A stretch of DNA of 64,000 nucleotides from Maniola hyperantus (GCF_902806685.2 NC_048546.1:6200001-6264000); one strand, 5' to 3'; counted from the stretch's first letter, positions 10,622 through 20,939 are shown. Program-made: numbers and translations. Notes: generated by a model from the sequence alone, not told the origin.

Positions 10622-11163
10622 TTAATTTTACTAAACAGGTGTTATGCAGGTAATACGGCAAACTAAGGTACTAAAATTAATTACAGAAAAGTAGGCGACG
10701 GGTTCAGTCGGGTGGAATATTTGAAAACCGTTTCTTAGTGGTGCTCTATGCTATAGAGAGTAACACCTACATGGTTTTTAGACCCAGCGGTTTGTCAGTC
10801 AGTCGGTTTGTCTTTTTGTTATAAGTATATTAAAGAAAACGATGGAGGAAAACTAAAGAAGTATAAATAAGAAAGTTACGTTTAACGGTTCTTTAAAATT
10901 GTATATGGTAAGATCGTAAGATATTGATTTTTACTGATTTTTTGATATCCTTTATTATGTAGGCTAATTATGTCTTTCCTATTACTGCAAATATTCATCT
11001 TAATGACTCTGGTGCCTTTATCTGATGCGGGCCCAAAAAAAAACAATTACACTATTAGACTTTTAATCTAATCTTTCAAAGATGTAATTTATAATTACTT
11101 GTCACGCTTTTTGGTGACAGGTAGATGAAATCAAAGAGAGATATGGTTTAATACATATATTTA
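10622..11163. other. No gene recognised
   Basis: AT-rich spacer. 10735-10815 carries a short TCAGTCAGTCGG/TTTGTCTTTTTG piece that could be a decayed Helitron fragment. Confidence 0.35.
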
Positions 11164-11289
11164 AATTAATACTTAATTTACTGTACAATTAGAATTGTGA
11201 CTTATTGTGGAATGGAAATAATTTGCTCAGCCGGAAGCGGTCGTAGGTACGCGCTACAATTCACAGGTTCAAGATTCCTAATTAAAACA

Positions 11290-11652
11290 CTAAATGAGGT
11301 TCGCACACGCAATACAATACGCAACCGTCCATACAAAGGACACCGGGTGGCTGGCCGAAGGCACGGGGGAAGCTGTGTGGTGCACGGGCGGCGCGTCGCT
11401 CAGCGCGGCCTCATCACGACGACACGTAGGGTGCTCGACGTGCAGGGTAGAACGGCTGCCGGAGGTAGCCTCTGGTAGCTGAGTACTTCGGTGGATCAGC
11501 ACGAAGTATGTAGGTACTCCGCCGATATAGGGGTAGAATACAACAGGAACTAGAACCCTGGAATCGAGACAAGTGAAGCTGAGGAGATGCTCACTTTTCC
11601 CGCTTCCAGAACCTTTCACTGACGCCAGCCACACCTTGGCTAACAGGACCAA
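11290..11652 (-). pseudogene. GC-rich open frame next to an LTR-like segment, identity unknown
   Basis: A 120-residue minus-strand frame in unusually GC-rich sequence for this region. The translation (KVWLASVKGSG..., FYPYIGGVPTYFVL) matches no domain I can name. It lies just downstream, on the minus strand, of a 544-bp LTR-like segment, so it may be internal sequence of a degenerate LTR retrotransposon. It is equally possible that the frame is open by chance. Confidence 0.25.
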
Positions 11653-11670
11653 GTGTCGCGTCGAGTGAAG

Positions 11671-12214
11671 TGTCGTGGATCCGGGTTTACAGTTTGTTAG
11701 TAATTATCTCTAGCTGCTAGGGTTAAATCAAAATTAATTACACGAACAAAACAGATAGCCTAAATTAGAACGATCACAGAGAATAAAGTAAATAACCTAA
11801 CGTAAAATTAATTCCACAGTTACCAACCTTAGAGGGTTCGCCAAAGACTCACAACTTGACACTTTTATAAAATAATAATTAAATAGATCAGAGAGCACTC
11901 TCGCATAGTGACTGCTAGGGTTTCCGAGATGATAATAATCAAGGACAGAAGAAATCGCCTATTTATTTGAACTCGGCCGGAAGTCTCGAATCGTCAAGAT
12001 TTTTCTTGAAGCCGGATCTGTTTTCTACTACTAAAGGACTTTTCTAGAATAGTAAGCTATCCATCGTTTGGGGTCGCTAGTGTCTATGCGTGAGTGATCA
12101 TTTTACGTTAGTTACTAGCTAATTAGACCATTCGACTGTAGATGTCGCCGAAGTTCTGGATTTCCGCTATCGGACGCTAGGTGGTGCTGCGTTTTGACCT
12201 AGTAGTGTCTTACA
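11671..12214 (-). mobile_element. Possible long terminal repeat (LTR-retrotransposon remnant)
   Basis: On the minus strand the segment runs TGTAAGACAC ... CACGACA (TG...CA ends), has a TTTTATAAAAG box about two-thirds in and AATAAATAGG upstream of it. No matching second LTR, primer-binding site or target duplication was found (flanks CGGTA and TGAAG do not match). Low confidence. Confidence 0.28.
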
Positions 12215-12333
12215 CGGTAGTTAGATGTCGTTCCTAAGGACGTTTTTAAGAAAAATTTTGTGAAGCTAAAATTTTTATAATTAGAATTTAGTGATTAGAT
12301 TTACGAATCACTACATACAATAGTATGTAGTGT

Positions 12334-12411
12334 AAATATACAAATATTTTTAAAGCGAATAGGTATACCTAATAAGGTATACCTATTCGCTTTAAAAATA
12401 TTTGTATATTT
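12334..12411. repeat. Perfect 36-bp inverted repeat (hairpin)
   Basis: Arms 12334-12369 and 12376-12411 are exact reverse complements around the 6-nt loop TAATAA. The inner ends read GGTATACC. A smaller ACTACATA/TATGTAGT hairpin sits just before it (about 12310-12331). See findings. Confidence 0.9.
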
Positions 12412-12595
12412 TTATGACAGCAGGACTTCAGGCTTCAGGAGCTTTCGAGTACAAATTATTATATTTTTTGCTTTAATATATTTTATCTGTCTGTGAACGA
12501 AGCCTGAGGTAATCGTATATTGAAGAAGTTTAAGCCTCGGGTACTAAGTTCTTCCCAATTCTATGGCTTTGTAATCATTACGACAAATTGGACAA

Positions 12596-12680
12596 CATGT
12601 TGTGCGACATCAGTGGTGCATTGTTCCAAGATATCCGAGACGTTGCACGGAACAATGTCGTGCGACATTTTGTTTGTGCA
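12596..12680. repeat. Imperfect inverted repeat (GCGACAT / CATTGTTCC)
   Basis: TGTGCGACAT and CATTGTTCC recur as complements (GGAACAATG, ATGTCGTGCGACAT) around a GATATCC centre, giving an interrupted hairpin. It is probably a small foldback element. The frames of 60-89 residues crossing it are symmetrical artefacts. Confidence 0.5.
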
Positions 12681-12863
12681 CACCGGTCAATTTTTGCAGA
12701 GATGTTATCCGAGAAGGTTGGGGCGGAGTGTTGCATATACATTTTTATTTTAATAGTCATAATTTTATTCTATAGAAATGTAGAAAGAAAAAGTGCTAAG
12801 GCACCTCAGTGCTGTAGTAGAATGCTGTTTGAAAACCAAGCAGTGTTCTATATCTAGCGTGTA

Positions 12864-13051
12864 CAGTACGCGACAGAAAATAATATACATCGACCTTTAG
12901 AATGAGATTTCGGCTTTGTAGAGCATTGTCTCTGTGACTCATACTTAGGTATGTGACGTTTTGTCGGTCTCAGCGACACAGACAATGCTTTACAAACCCG
13001 CTTTCTTTTTCTAAAGGTCGATGTAAATTATTTTCTGCCGCGTACATACTG
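12864..13051. mobile_element. MITE with about 75-bp terminal inverted repeats, just upstream of the jeb exon
   Basis: The left end reads CAGTACGCGACAGAAAATAA, ACATCGACCTTTAGAA, GCATTGTCT. The complement of the right end reads CAGTATGTACGCGGCAGAAA, ACATCGACCTTTAGAA, GCATTGTCTGTG. The element stops about 40 nt before the splice acceptor at 13093-13094. One arm of a relative is at 15555-15640. The terminal GTACGCGACAG is shared with a different MITE family (18890-19038, 25511-25638). Confidence 0.7.
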
Positions 13052-13094
13052 TTTCTACTTATTTGTATATCAAATCATATTTTTTTTGTTACAG

Positions 13095-13268
13095 GTTTTA
13101 AAGTCGTTAAATCGAGCAACGGAGGCAAAATTTGGAGACATTGATAAAAGAACCATTGAGCTGAAGCGCAAAAAGAAGAAGGTCTAACTTAGTCGTGGAG
13201 TTCTAATAATGTGGTCGGGCAGGCGCCCAGTGGGTGTGCGCTTCGGGCCGTGTACTTAGTAGCAGGGG
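13095..13268 (+). other. jeb: Probable 5' UTR part of the jeb signal-peptide exon
   Basis: A pyrimidine-rich tract ending TTTTTTTTGTTACAG (AG at 13093-13094) makes a good splice acceptor, so the exon likely begins at 13095 and jeb has at least one upstream non-coding exon. A 17-codon upstream ORF (ATG 13209, stop 13257-13259) ends 9 nt before the main ATG. An in-frame stop at 13185-13187 separates the main frame from the acceptor. Confidence 0.5.
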
Positions 13269-13629
13269 ATGCGCGTGTGGTGGGGCGCGCGGGCGGCGGT
13301 GACGATGCGCGTGTGCTGCGTTGCCACGGTGCTGGCGGCGCTGGCGCTGCGCTCCGCGGCCGAGCCCGCGCCGCGCCGCTTCCCCGCCGAATGGCGCAGC
13401 GGCCGCGACCTGCAGCTGCGCTCACGCCCGTTGCACGAAATATTCGACCCGGACTCGGCGCCCGCGGAGCAGGACCAGCCCTACCCGCAACACCAGCAAG
13501 CCACCATGCACAAAGACCGACGCCGGGCGCGCAACAACAAGCGAGCGCCGCACCTGCCCGCCGAACTGGCGAGCCAGATGATGTTGCGCGCCTCGCGATC
13601 CGGCAGACCTTATGATGTTCCACAAATAG
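13269..13629 (+). CDS. jeb: jelly belly-like Alk ligand, signal-peptide exon
   Basis: Strongly GC-rich frame of 120 codons plus one base, ending at the donor ATAG|GTAAGT (13630). The ATG at 13269 or the in-frame ATG at 13305 could start it. The second gives a cleaner signal peptide (MRVCCVATVLAALALRSAA, cleavage predicted before EPAPRR); from the first the leader is 12 residues longer. The mature part is basic and proline/glutamine-rich (DRRRARNNKR, a possible dibasic processing region) with no fold I recognise, as expected for the poorly conserved N-terminus of Jeb. Phase-1 splicing to 61976 joins PQI to ECPPAADG. Jeb is a secreted ligand for the Alk receptor tyrosine kinase, known for roles in visceral muscle founder specification and neural signalling. 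Identification rests mainly on the LDLa exon. Confidence 0.8.
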
Positions 13630-13634
13630 GTAAG

Positions 13635-14550
13635 TAATATTCTACTTTCAATTATTTTTAATCAAAGAAAAGAGTTATACCTACTTATATGCATGAATGA
13701 TAACGTGCAATGCCCATTAACTAATATCATAAATCAATTTTATTGATCTATATTCAAATTATGGTCTATTTGGGCTGCAAATTACAAACACCAGCCTCCG
13801 AAAGTGTGGTGTAATTTACATTCCCTTTTCATCAAATAGGTAAACAAATAAATAACCTTCTTCTATGATACAGCCTTATGTTTCTTCGCATCGAGTATTA
13901 TACCGATCTATTGTAAACCTCACTATCTTATATCTCGCACATATACTCGAAGATAATGCTCCATTTCGAGAAACCTGAAACAAACCTTCACAATCAGAAC
14001 CGATGAATGTCTCTAGAACATTTTCTAAGCTGGTATACCTATGGGGTATCTACCTACTTATTTACGTTGTTTTGGAACAACTCCCATAAATTCCAATGGA
14101 AATTTCAAAAAAACCTAAGCCTATCCTCAAGCAGACTATGTCGCGCAAAATAGCTAGTTCTTTTAAATAATATTATAAATAATAACACTATTGGCACTAA
14201 ACATATCTAAAAGTTATAAAAAATATATATAGAAACAATGAAAACCGAGCTTCTATATGAACTTTTGCTTGTTATTATCAAAAGTCAAATAGTAATCGGA
14301 AGTGGGTAAAAAGGGCTATTTTCTACGCGTTAGTAAGCAAGTCACCACACCAATTCGGCTCGCTCTAAAGTTTCCATATAAAATCATAGAAATAAAAAGT
14401 TACGAAGTTATATCTTCGTAACTCATACTATTGCTCATGTGCGTACATGCCTTAAAAAGGCTTGAAATCGATCGGAGTCGTTTGTTGACGTACGGACGTC
14501 AATTTACGGGTTATTTATAAACCTCATTTTAAAATGATGGATTTCCTTTA
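13635..14550. other. Intron start, nothing recognised
   Basis: Unique-looking AT-rich sequence without clear repeats or frames. Being free of transposons and next to the first coding exon, it is where intronic regulatory sites of jeb might be sought; that is inference only. Confidence 0.35.
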
Positions 14551-14558
14551 CCTGTGGA

Positions 14559-14850
14559 TAGGGTTGCCAGGCGTCCGGATAAAGCCGGACATAGGTAGGC
14601 TTTTTGATTGCGTGTCCGGCCAAAATAAACGGTGTCCGGCTTGTCCGGCTTTTGTTAGGCTTTTTACATATCGCAAACGAGCGTGGCCGCAGGCGAGTCG
14701 ACTGTCGGTCGCTCCCGCAGGCGGCAGTGCCGCCTGACAACAAGATTTATGACAATAATATAAAAAGCTTGATTTTACATACATTTTTTTTGTCGTACCT
14801 ACGGCCAAACTGGCTGGTCGGCTATTAGGTTTGGCAACCTGGCAACCCTA
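14559..14850. mobile_element. hAT-type MITE with perfect 8-bp target duplication
   Basis: 292 bp bounded by TAGGGTTGCCAGG and its exact complement CCTGGCAACCCTA, flanked on both sides by CCTGTGGA (14551-14558 and 14851-14858). An 8-bp duplication and GGGTTGCC-type ends fit the hAT superfamily. The interior is GC-richer than its surroundings, repeats GTCCGGC, and has no transposase. The open frames here (60-86 residues on both strands) are by-products. Confidence 0.85.
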
Positions 14851-14954
14851 CCTGTGGAAATTATTTATTTATTCAGAAATAGTAGATAGGTGGTCCAAAG
14901 ACGCGTTTATAAATGAAATGAATTTTTCACACCTCACGTTCACTTAAACTATAT

Positions 14955-15242
14955 TTTTAATAGACTTCCAAAAAGGAGGTGTTCTCAACTCGGCTCGTTT
15001 TTTTTTATGTATGTACATTTTACATCGATTTTTTCGAGGTTTCTGGACCGATTTGCAAAATTTTGTAATCAACAGAGGATGTTTCCGTGGTGTTCCTATA
15101 AACATTTCTGGATCCAACTTCTCAATCCTGATGCTGCAGGTATGCAAAGAATAAAGCTCGCCCGACTTTAACATACATACACGTGTAGAAAAAAAAGTTA
15201 TTTTTTACTTTGTAGTGGTTTTGGAAGTCGGTTTTTTTTTAT
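14955..15242. repeat. GACTTCCAAAA inverted-end repeat
   Basis: It begins AGACTTCCAAAAAGGAGG and ends TGGTTTTGGAAGTCGG, giving 11-bp inverted ends. Relatives with ACCGACTTC ends are at 18205-18330, 56775-57060 and 57270-57380. Non-coding. Confidence 0.5.
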
Positions 15243-15554
15243 ATATTTTTGTCACTCTATTTCAATAAAATATTTTTAACACAGCGCGCTCGCTGTATGA
15301 CCGCCGCGCATTCACCGCAGACGCTACACGGCGATCGCATCTCCCTTTATACACTGTAATCGCATGTATTGTAAAGCTAAGCGTCCACCAGGCAGGTCAA
15401 TTCAGGCCGCATTGAAACGCAAAATTTCGCCTGCTATACATTTTGTATGAAACTGCGTCGACTAGAGACGTGGATGTTGTACGCAAAAATGCTTGTTGCT
15501 GTCCGATGCGTCACTAGTGGACGCCTTACTTTAGATCACATTGCGCTGCTTTAG

Positions 15555-15640
15555 CAAAATAAAAAGCCGAAATCTCATTCTAAAGGTCGATGTTTAATAT
15601 TTCTTGCCGGCTACTGTACATACCGCCATTCAGTGCATGA
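15555..15640. repeat. Single arm of the 12864-13051 MITE family
   Basis: AAGCCGAAATCTCATTCTAA, then AGGTCGATGT and GTACATACCG, match one end of the MITE upstream of the jeb exon. The partner arm is missing. Confidence 0.55.
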
Positions 15641-16095
15641 TCCAATTTTCATGGAAGTTAATTTTTCATACGCACGTAGACAAACGATCGAGCATTCAGG
15701 AAATTCCCTTGAGAACTAAAAATTACTTAACGTGAGCCATTCACATGTACCTACCTATAGGTGTGTATAATGACTAAATAAGTTTTTTGTATGGTGTTTG
15801 TAGTTGTACCTAGGTATATGTTGCAGGGAAATTAATATGTCAGTGATTTCGCTTTCCTGGGGATATTACGAATTCCCGGAAGAAGTACCTAGTTAGGTAA
15901 TCAGACGCTCAACGGTTGAGCCTTGCCGTTCAGCGAGGTAATAGCGCCAGTGTTTTGGGCACAATGCCCATAAATGACCATTTGGACGGCGTATATTTTT
16001 GTAAATATTAATTTTTTAGTGATAAGTTTTTCTGTATGTTTTATAGACTAGAGATAGACTTTATAACATTACCTTTAATAAATTAGATGCAGGTA

Positions 16096-16230
16096 ATCAG
16101 ATAAACTTTTACAAGTACTTTTGAATCGTCAAATGCATAGTTACCACTGCTTCGAAATGCTTTTTCTACTTAGACGAACCAGTAAAAAACTCGGTGGCTG
16201 CTCCTTTCAAAAAAAGATTCACAGTACTTA
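16096..16230 (-). repeat. LINE 3' UTR fragment (same family as 8815-10410)
   Basis: ATAAACTTTTACAAGTACTT, TACCACTGCTTCGAAATGC and AACTCGGTGGCTGCTCCTTT match the 3' UTR at 8840-8970 in the same order. Only the extreme 3' end was inserted or survives. Confidence 0.65.
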
Positions 16231-16261
16231 ATATAATATTATACTTATATAAAAATAAGTA

Positions 16262-18200
16262 ATTGTAGTTAAAAAGGATAACCGGCTGAATTTTTTGTGG
16301 TCTTCTTCTTAGACAGAGTGAAACGTAAAGACGGACTGAACTGACTCAATGACTTTTCAAATAGGGTGTACCAGGAGACTCCTCTGCCTTTGCGCTTTAG
16401 AAGACACTCTATGGGTAGGATCACAGACAAAATAATTATTATTTACTATTATAAATTTATTTCTGAAGAGCTAACTTATCGAATAAATATTCATGTGAAA
16501 GGATCTAAGAGCCCAAGCTTAAGTTATTAGAAGCGGCCAAGACTCTCAGCAACAAGGAGTACGACGAAGTGAGACTTAAGTCCTATATGCAATGAATACA
16601 AGCAGGTACATTAATATACTTAGTCCTAACTCCTAGCTATGTCCTATTCATCGGCTAATCAAAATTCATGTCGTACGCCACATGTTCCTACACGTTCAGT
16701 AGTTGACTTTAATGGAGCTTTGACAATCGAAGCTTAGCACAAGTGAATGACTAAATGGATGCGTCAGCCAGCTGATGTTATGTTCGTTGTACCGACTATT
16801 ACGAGTCATTGCTCGGATAAAAGTGGGTAAAGCTGCCTCGGTGGTCAAGTAACGAGATTATTTGACTGCAGACCAGGAGGTTCCAGATTCGAGAAGAAAG
16901 GTTATTTTTCTATTACAAAAATTCTCGATAGCAGTCTGGAGTTGGTAATTTGGCGATGTGTCTCGGATAGTATGTAAAGCCGTGAGTCCAGCGCCTGGTC
17001 TTTCTCTGGTCGTGTTGGATAACCATGGGACTATGAGAGGATAGAAAGTTGTTTGCACACAAACTTAGATATGCACTATATCTAATATCTCTTTCATACA
17101 TGACCAGTCTCCGTTAAGACGCAAGTCAGCAAGACACCAAGCCGAATGAATTTCCATTCTTATGTCGTCGATATTCCTGCACGAAATGCTTTGCGTCATC
17201 ATTCCTCATAGGTACGCATGGCTAAGGTTTAGAATACTCTTCCACTATACCTGTTTCCTACCAATTACAGTCCAGGTATCTTTAAATCAATAATGAAGAA
17301 GCATTTTCTAGCCGGCGCGTCGCGTCTTAGGCCACATGATCACTTTCCATCAGGTGTAATTGTGGTCAAGCGTGTGCTCATAGTGAATTAAAAAAGAATT
17401 AAAATGTGCCACCGTGGCCGAATTCCGTGAATCGTTTACTATCGAACACTTTCCACATTTTAAACGTTAGGTACCATCTTTTAAATAAACAACAAATGGA
17501 AACACCTTAAGACAATAATAATAACTATAACCAAATTCAAGGGAAAATGGGGAAAATATTGAAACAAAAACAACCGTCTAAGCTGGTGAATAAAACTACC
17601 GGCTCAGATGACAGCATAATTTACTTACTTACATTACGGAAGTACCTACTCGTTACTATAACATAAAATAATTTTCACAAAATTATCATCACTTGGAACT
17701 GAACCTTCGTGGATAACCAACCAACTTATATGGCGATGACGAATAATCAAGATTATAATGGTCTACTTACCACTGGTTCCTGGATTTTAATGAAAAGAAT
17801 CTCTTCGAATCTCAGCAATTTCTGTCTACAATTAAATTACAATTAATTTAAACTTGTTTTACAAAATATGAATCATGATAGTATTTTATTACAGTACATG
17901 TTGAAGCATAATATTTGTATATTTGTAAAAGATATCAGGCGCACTGAATAAACAAGTTAAACACTCAGTTTTTACACTGGTACAACCAATTACCCGTTTT
18001 AATTACGTTTTAATAACGGAACGCGGAGAATTCTGAAAATTGTCGCAGCGACACGGGACATATTAATTGGGTTACCAACTGCCGCGGCCAATGAAGCTTT
18101 CACAGAATTACACTTTGCTAATATTATAACCGACTCCGCCTCTAAAGTGATTATTTTATTTTTCAGGGACTTATTTTTCCTTACTCTCAATGTTAAATGT
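16262..18200. other. Intronic stretch without recognisable features
   Basis: I see no repeats shared with the rest of the window and no coding frame longer than about 66 residues. One of the longest transposon-poor stretches of the intron. Confidence 0.4.
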
Positions 18201-18204
18201 TTGA

Positions 18205-18335
18205 GGCACCGACTTCAAAAAATATTACTATAGAACTACAATAACTCTTGTATACATAATATATTGGGTAATAAATTAAATTATTTTTTACTTTTTAGTG
18301 TTGGTGGGTTATTGAAGTCTTTTTTTTTTTTTCAA
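18205..18335. repeat. ACCGACTTCAA repeat ending in poly-T
   Basis: The blocks ACTATAGAACTACAATAACT, CTTGTATACATAATATATTG and TTTTTACTTTTTAGTGTTGG reappear inverted at 57270-57380, next to a 35-base poly-A. Confidence 0.6.
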
Positions 18336-18438
18336 AAGTTTTGATTCTCTTAACGGGTCTTGATGGACACGACAGACAGACAACGAAGTGATCCTATGAG
18401 GATTCCTTTTTTCATTTGGAAGTACGGAATACTAAAAA

Positions 18439-18667
18439 TCCATATCTATACTTATATGTAAAAGTAAGTGTGTCTGTCTGTTTGTCTGTCTGTCTGTCTG
18501 CTAGCTTTTCACGGCCCAACAGTTTTACCGATTTTTATGAAATTTAGTACAGAGTTAGCTTACATCCCGAAAAAGACATAGGCTACTTTTTATGCCGGAA
18601 AATTAAAGAGTTCCCACGGGATTTTTAAAAAACCTAAATCCCGTGGGCGAAGTCGCAGCATCATCTA
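18439..18667 (+). mobile_element. Helitron-like element, family A
   Basis: It starts TCCATATCTATACTTATATG, runs through TGTCTGTCTG, TTCACGGCCCAAC, AAAGAGTTCCCACGGG, and ends GGGCGAAGTCGCAGCATCAT CTAG|T. Both ends are present, though the hairpin is eroded. Confidence 0.68.
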
Positions 18668-18889
18668 GTAATTTAATAAATACGTTTTATTTGTATCGAA
18701 ATATAAAGCAGTTTATCATTGTGAAGGAGACCCGTGCCCGTTAGTATAGTGAGCCGACGATAGGTTCATCATGTTGATGATAATGATGACTCGTAGGTTG
18801 GTGGGTTAGACCACTTCTAATATTCTAAGTTGTTGATTGGATTAGTTGGCAGCATCTCTATTCTTTCAACGTATCTACCTTGGAAGATA

Positions 18890-19038
18890 TAGTACACGAC
18901 AGGTCGAAATGGTAATCGGGGAGGGAACGCCCCGCACACTCGCAAACCCGATGCGGGCGAGCGCGGGTGACGTGCGGTATGCGAGGCATCTCCCCCGCCT
19001 CATACCCCAATTGCCATCTCGCCCTGTCGCGGCCTATA
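18890..19038. mobile_element. GC-rich MITE with GTACxCGACAG ends
   Basis: AGTACACGACAGGTCGAAAT and the complement of CATCTCGCCCTGTCGCGGCC form inverted ends around a GC-rich core (GATGCGGGCGAGCGCGGGTG). Second copy at 25511-25638 and a partial copy at 20940-21040. The small frames here are incidental. Confidence 0.65.
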
Positions 19039-19204
19039 GGCACGCTCGGTACATATATGTATAGGTAGGTATATCCTAGTCAAAATCATGCTTTAAATAA
19101 ACTTCAACAATGTGGTTAGCTTTGCTTTATATTACGAGTAGTATTAACGGTCAAAGCGAGGAAAAACTTTTATCGACGAAGTTACACGCGGTAACTTCAT
19201 AATG

Positions 19205-19691
19205 TTAATGACCTGAAGGATTGAAGTTTTTACTGCCGGAGCTTAGTTGTTTAACATTTTCAGGGTGGCTTGTAATTTTCCAGGATTTGCTTACAATTAA
19301 AATTTGCTTTCCTAGTGTTAGAGACATGAAATTTTGAGGGTGTGTTCTTTGTAAAGAGTAGGTATCCACTAAGAAAGGATTTTTCGAAATTCCACCCCTA
19401 AGTGGGTTAAATGGAGGATGGAAGTTTGTATGAAAGTCCCTCATATTTCAAGTTATTTGCATGAAAATTGGTATTTGGGTTTTCTGTCACAAATGAAGAA
19501 ATACGTATTTCAGGATTTTTGGAAAATTCGACTATGAGAAAAATCCCCCCCAAAAAAGGGATGAAATGGGGGTTGGAAGGTTATATGTATGTGTTATTCG
19601 GTGCTGTTCGGGGTGCGCGTCCTGATGTTATAATGTTTGTTTCTGAAAAAATATGCCATTTATTTCCTGTAGGCCACGCGGGCGAAGCTAG
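19205..19691 (+). mobile_element. Helitron-like element, family B long-variant relative
   Basis: It shares AATTCCACCCCTAAG, GAAGTTTGTATGAAAGTCC and ACATGAAA blocks with 7562-8199 and closes CCACGCGGGCGAAG CTAG|T. The 5' terminus is not clear. Confidence 0.5.
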
Positions 19692-20038
19692 TAAAATATA
19701 AAGGACAATTATGGCTTTACCATAATGAATTTAGTTCGGACGCATTATACCTACTGCAAACCCATTTTCAATAACATATGTATTGTCATGTTACCTCATC
19801 CTTAACCATCCTTCTTACTAAGGTAGATATATTTTTACACCTCCGCTTCCTACTTGCTTCCCTTTCTTCTTCTTCCTTTTTGGATGATGCGTTTCCTCTG
19901 GTGCTGCAAGTATTCATGGGTGGCGGTGCTTAATTACTTAACATCAGGTGACCCGTTTGCTTGTTTGCTCGCTATTTTTATTAAAAAAAGAAAATCTTTT
20001 AAAATTCATTCATTCAAACGTTAACTTAAGACGATGTT

Positions 20039-20359
20039 TTAGCAATAATTTCGTAAAGATGTCAAGACGATATTTGTCTTATTAGAATTTATAACATCAA
20101 CTAGGTCAATCATCAAGTCTCCGGTCTCATATATCAAATATTCCATGCAAAACGAGCTAGAACCATCGTAATAGTCGCCACGTTGACAGTAGTGCCCTGG
20201 GGCACAGACGCTACGTGAATCGTTACTATTATAAGCAACTATATGGGTAGAAACTAGGAAGGCATTGCACCCTGTTTTAAGGATGCAAATGCGTACAATA
20301 ATGCTGTATAAGTATAAGCTAATGATAGAGGAATGTGCAGTGTTCAGACAAGCCGGCAA
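20039..20359 (-). CDS. Unidentified open frame, 106 codons
   Basis: Minus-strand frame with a hydrophobic N-terminal segment and a cysteine-containing CAPGHYC motif. I do not recognise it. It has no visible splice context or family resemblance and may be a decayed mobile-element fragment or a chance frame. Confidence 0.15.
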   Translation of the reverse strand: MPACLNTAHSSIISLYLYSIIVRICILKTGCNAFLVSTHIVAYNSNDSRSVCAPGHYCQRGDYYDGSSSFCMEYLIYETGDLMIDLVDVINSNKTNIVLTSLRNYC

Positions 20360-20724
20360 GCGCTTACGAGCACGAAGAAACCAATATTGTTATCATTGTT
20401 TTGTTGGAAATAAATTTTAAAAAAAGTGTAAGTATAAGTATTATTAGAGTCGCGCTAGCGGCAAGCTACTTAGAATCAAATCGCTCTTCCAATCTAGATG
20501 ATGGATTAAGGTTTTAAAAAGCCCGAGGGAGCTTTAATATTTTCCGGAATAAAAAGGATCCTATATCTGTCCCCGTTATGCAAGCTATCTCTGTAGGAAA
20601 TTTTGTAAAAAACGACTGACCAACACCCGGCCCAAATCCTTAAACCTAGCAATTAGACAAGGAATAAAGCTGAATTTTTCAAAATTTCTACGGGATCGAA
20701 GCCCCAAAGGGCCCAAGCCCAAAA

Positions 20725-20788
20725 GGATGGCGATTGTATGTTATTAACAATTGCCCGTGCAATTGCTAATAACATACAATCGCCATCC
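20725..20788. repeat. Inverted repeat, 30-bp arms with one mismatch
   Basis: Arms 20725-20754 and 20759-20788 pair around the loop CCGT (GGATGGCGATTGTATG at the base). A compact hairpin within the jeb intron. Confidence 0.88.
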
Positions 20789-20939
20789 TCAAGGGCATAT
20801 AGTGTATTTGTATTGTCAGAGTGAACTAGAGTTAGGGCACTCTCCGTTTGATCCTGGATCGACGATATTATGACAAATATTAGGCTATGGTTGACGTTAA
20901 AATCAAAGAAAAATAGGAGTTTCTGAGGCTAGTTTCATA

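Noticed and set aside
13189..13623. 144-residue minus-strand frame over the jeb exon
   Set aside because: High GC removes stop codons. The + strand frame has a signal peptide, a donor site and matching phase; the antisense one has only Ala/Arg/Pro-rich sequence.
14504..14828. Four open frames on both strands at 14504-14828
   Set aside because: They lie in the hAT-type MITE, whose exact ends and target duplication explain the segment.
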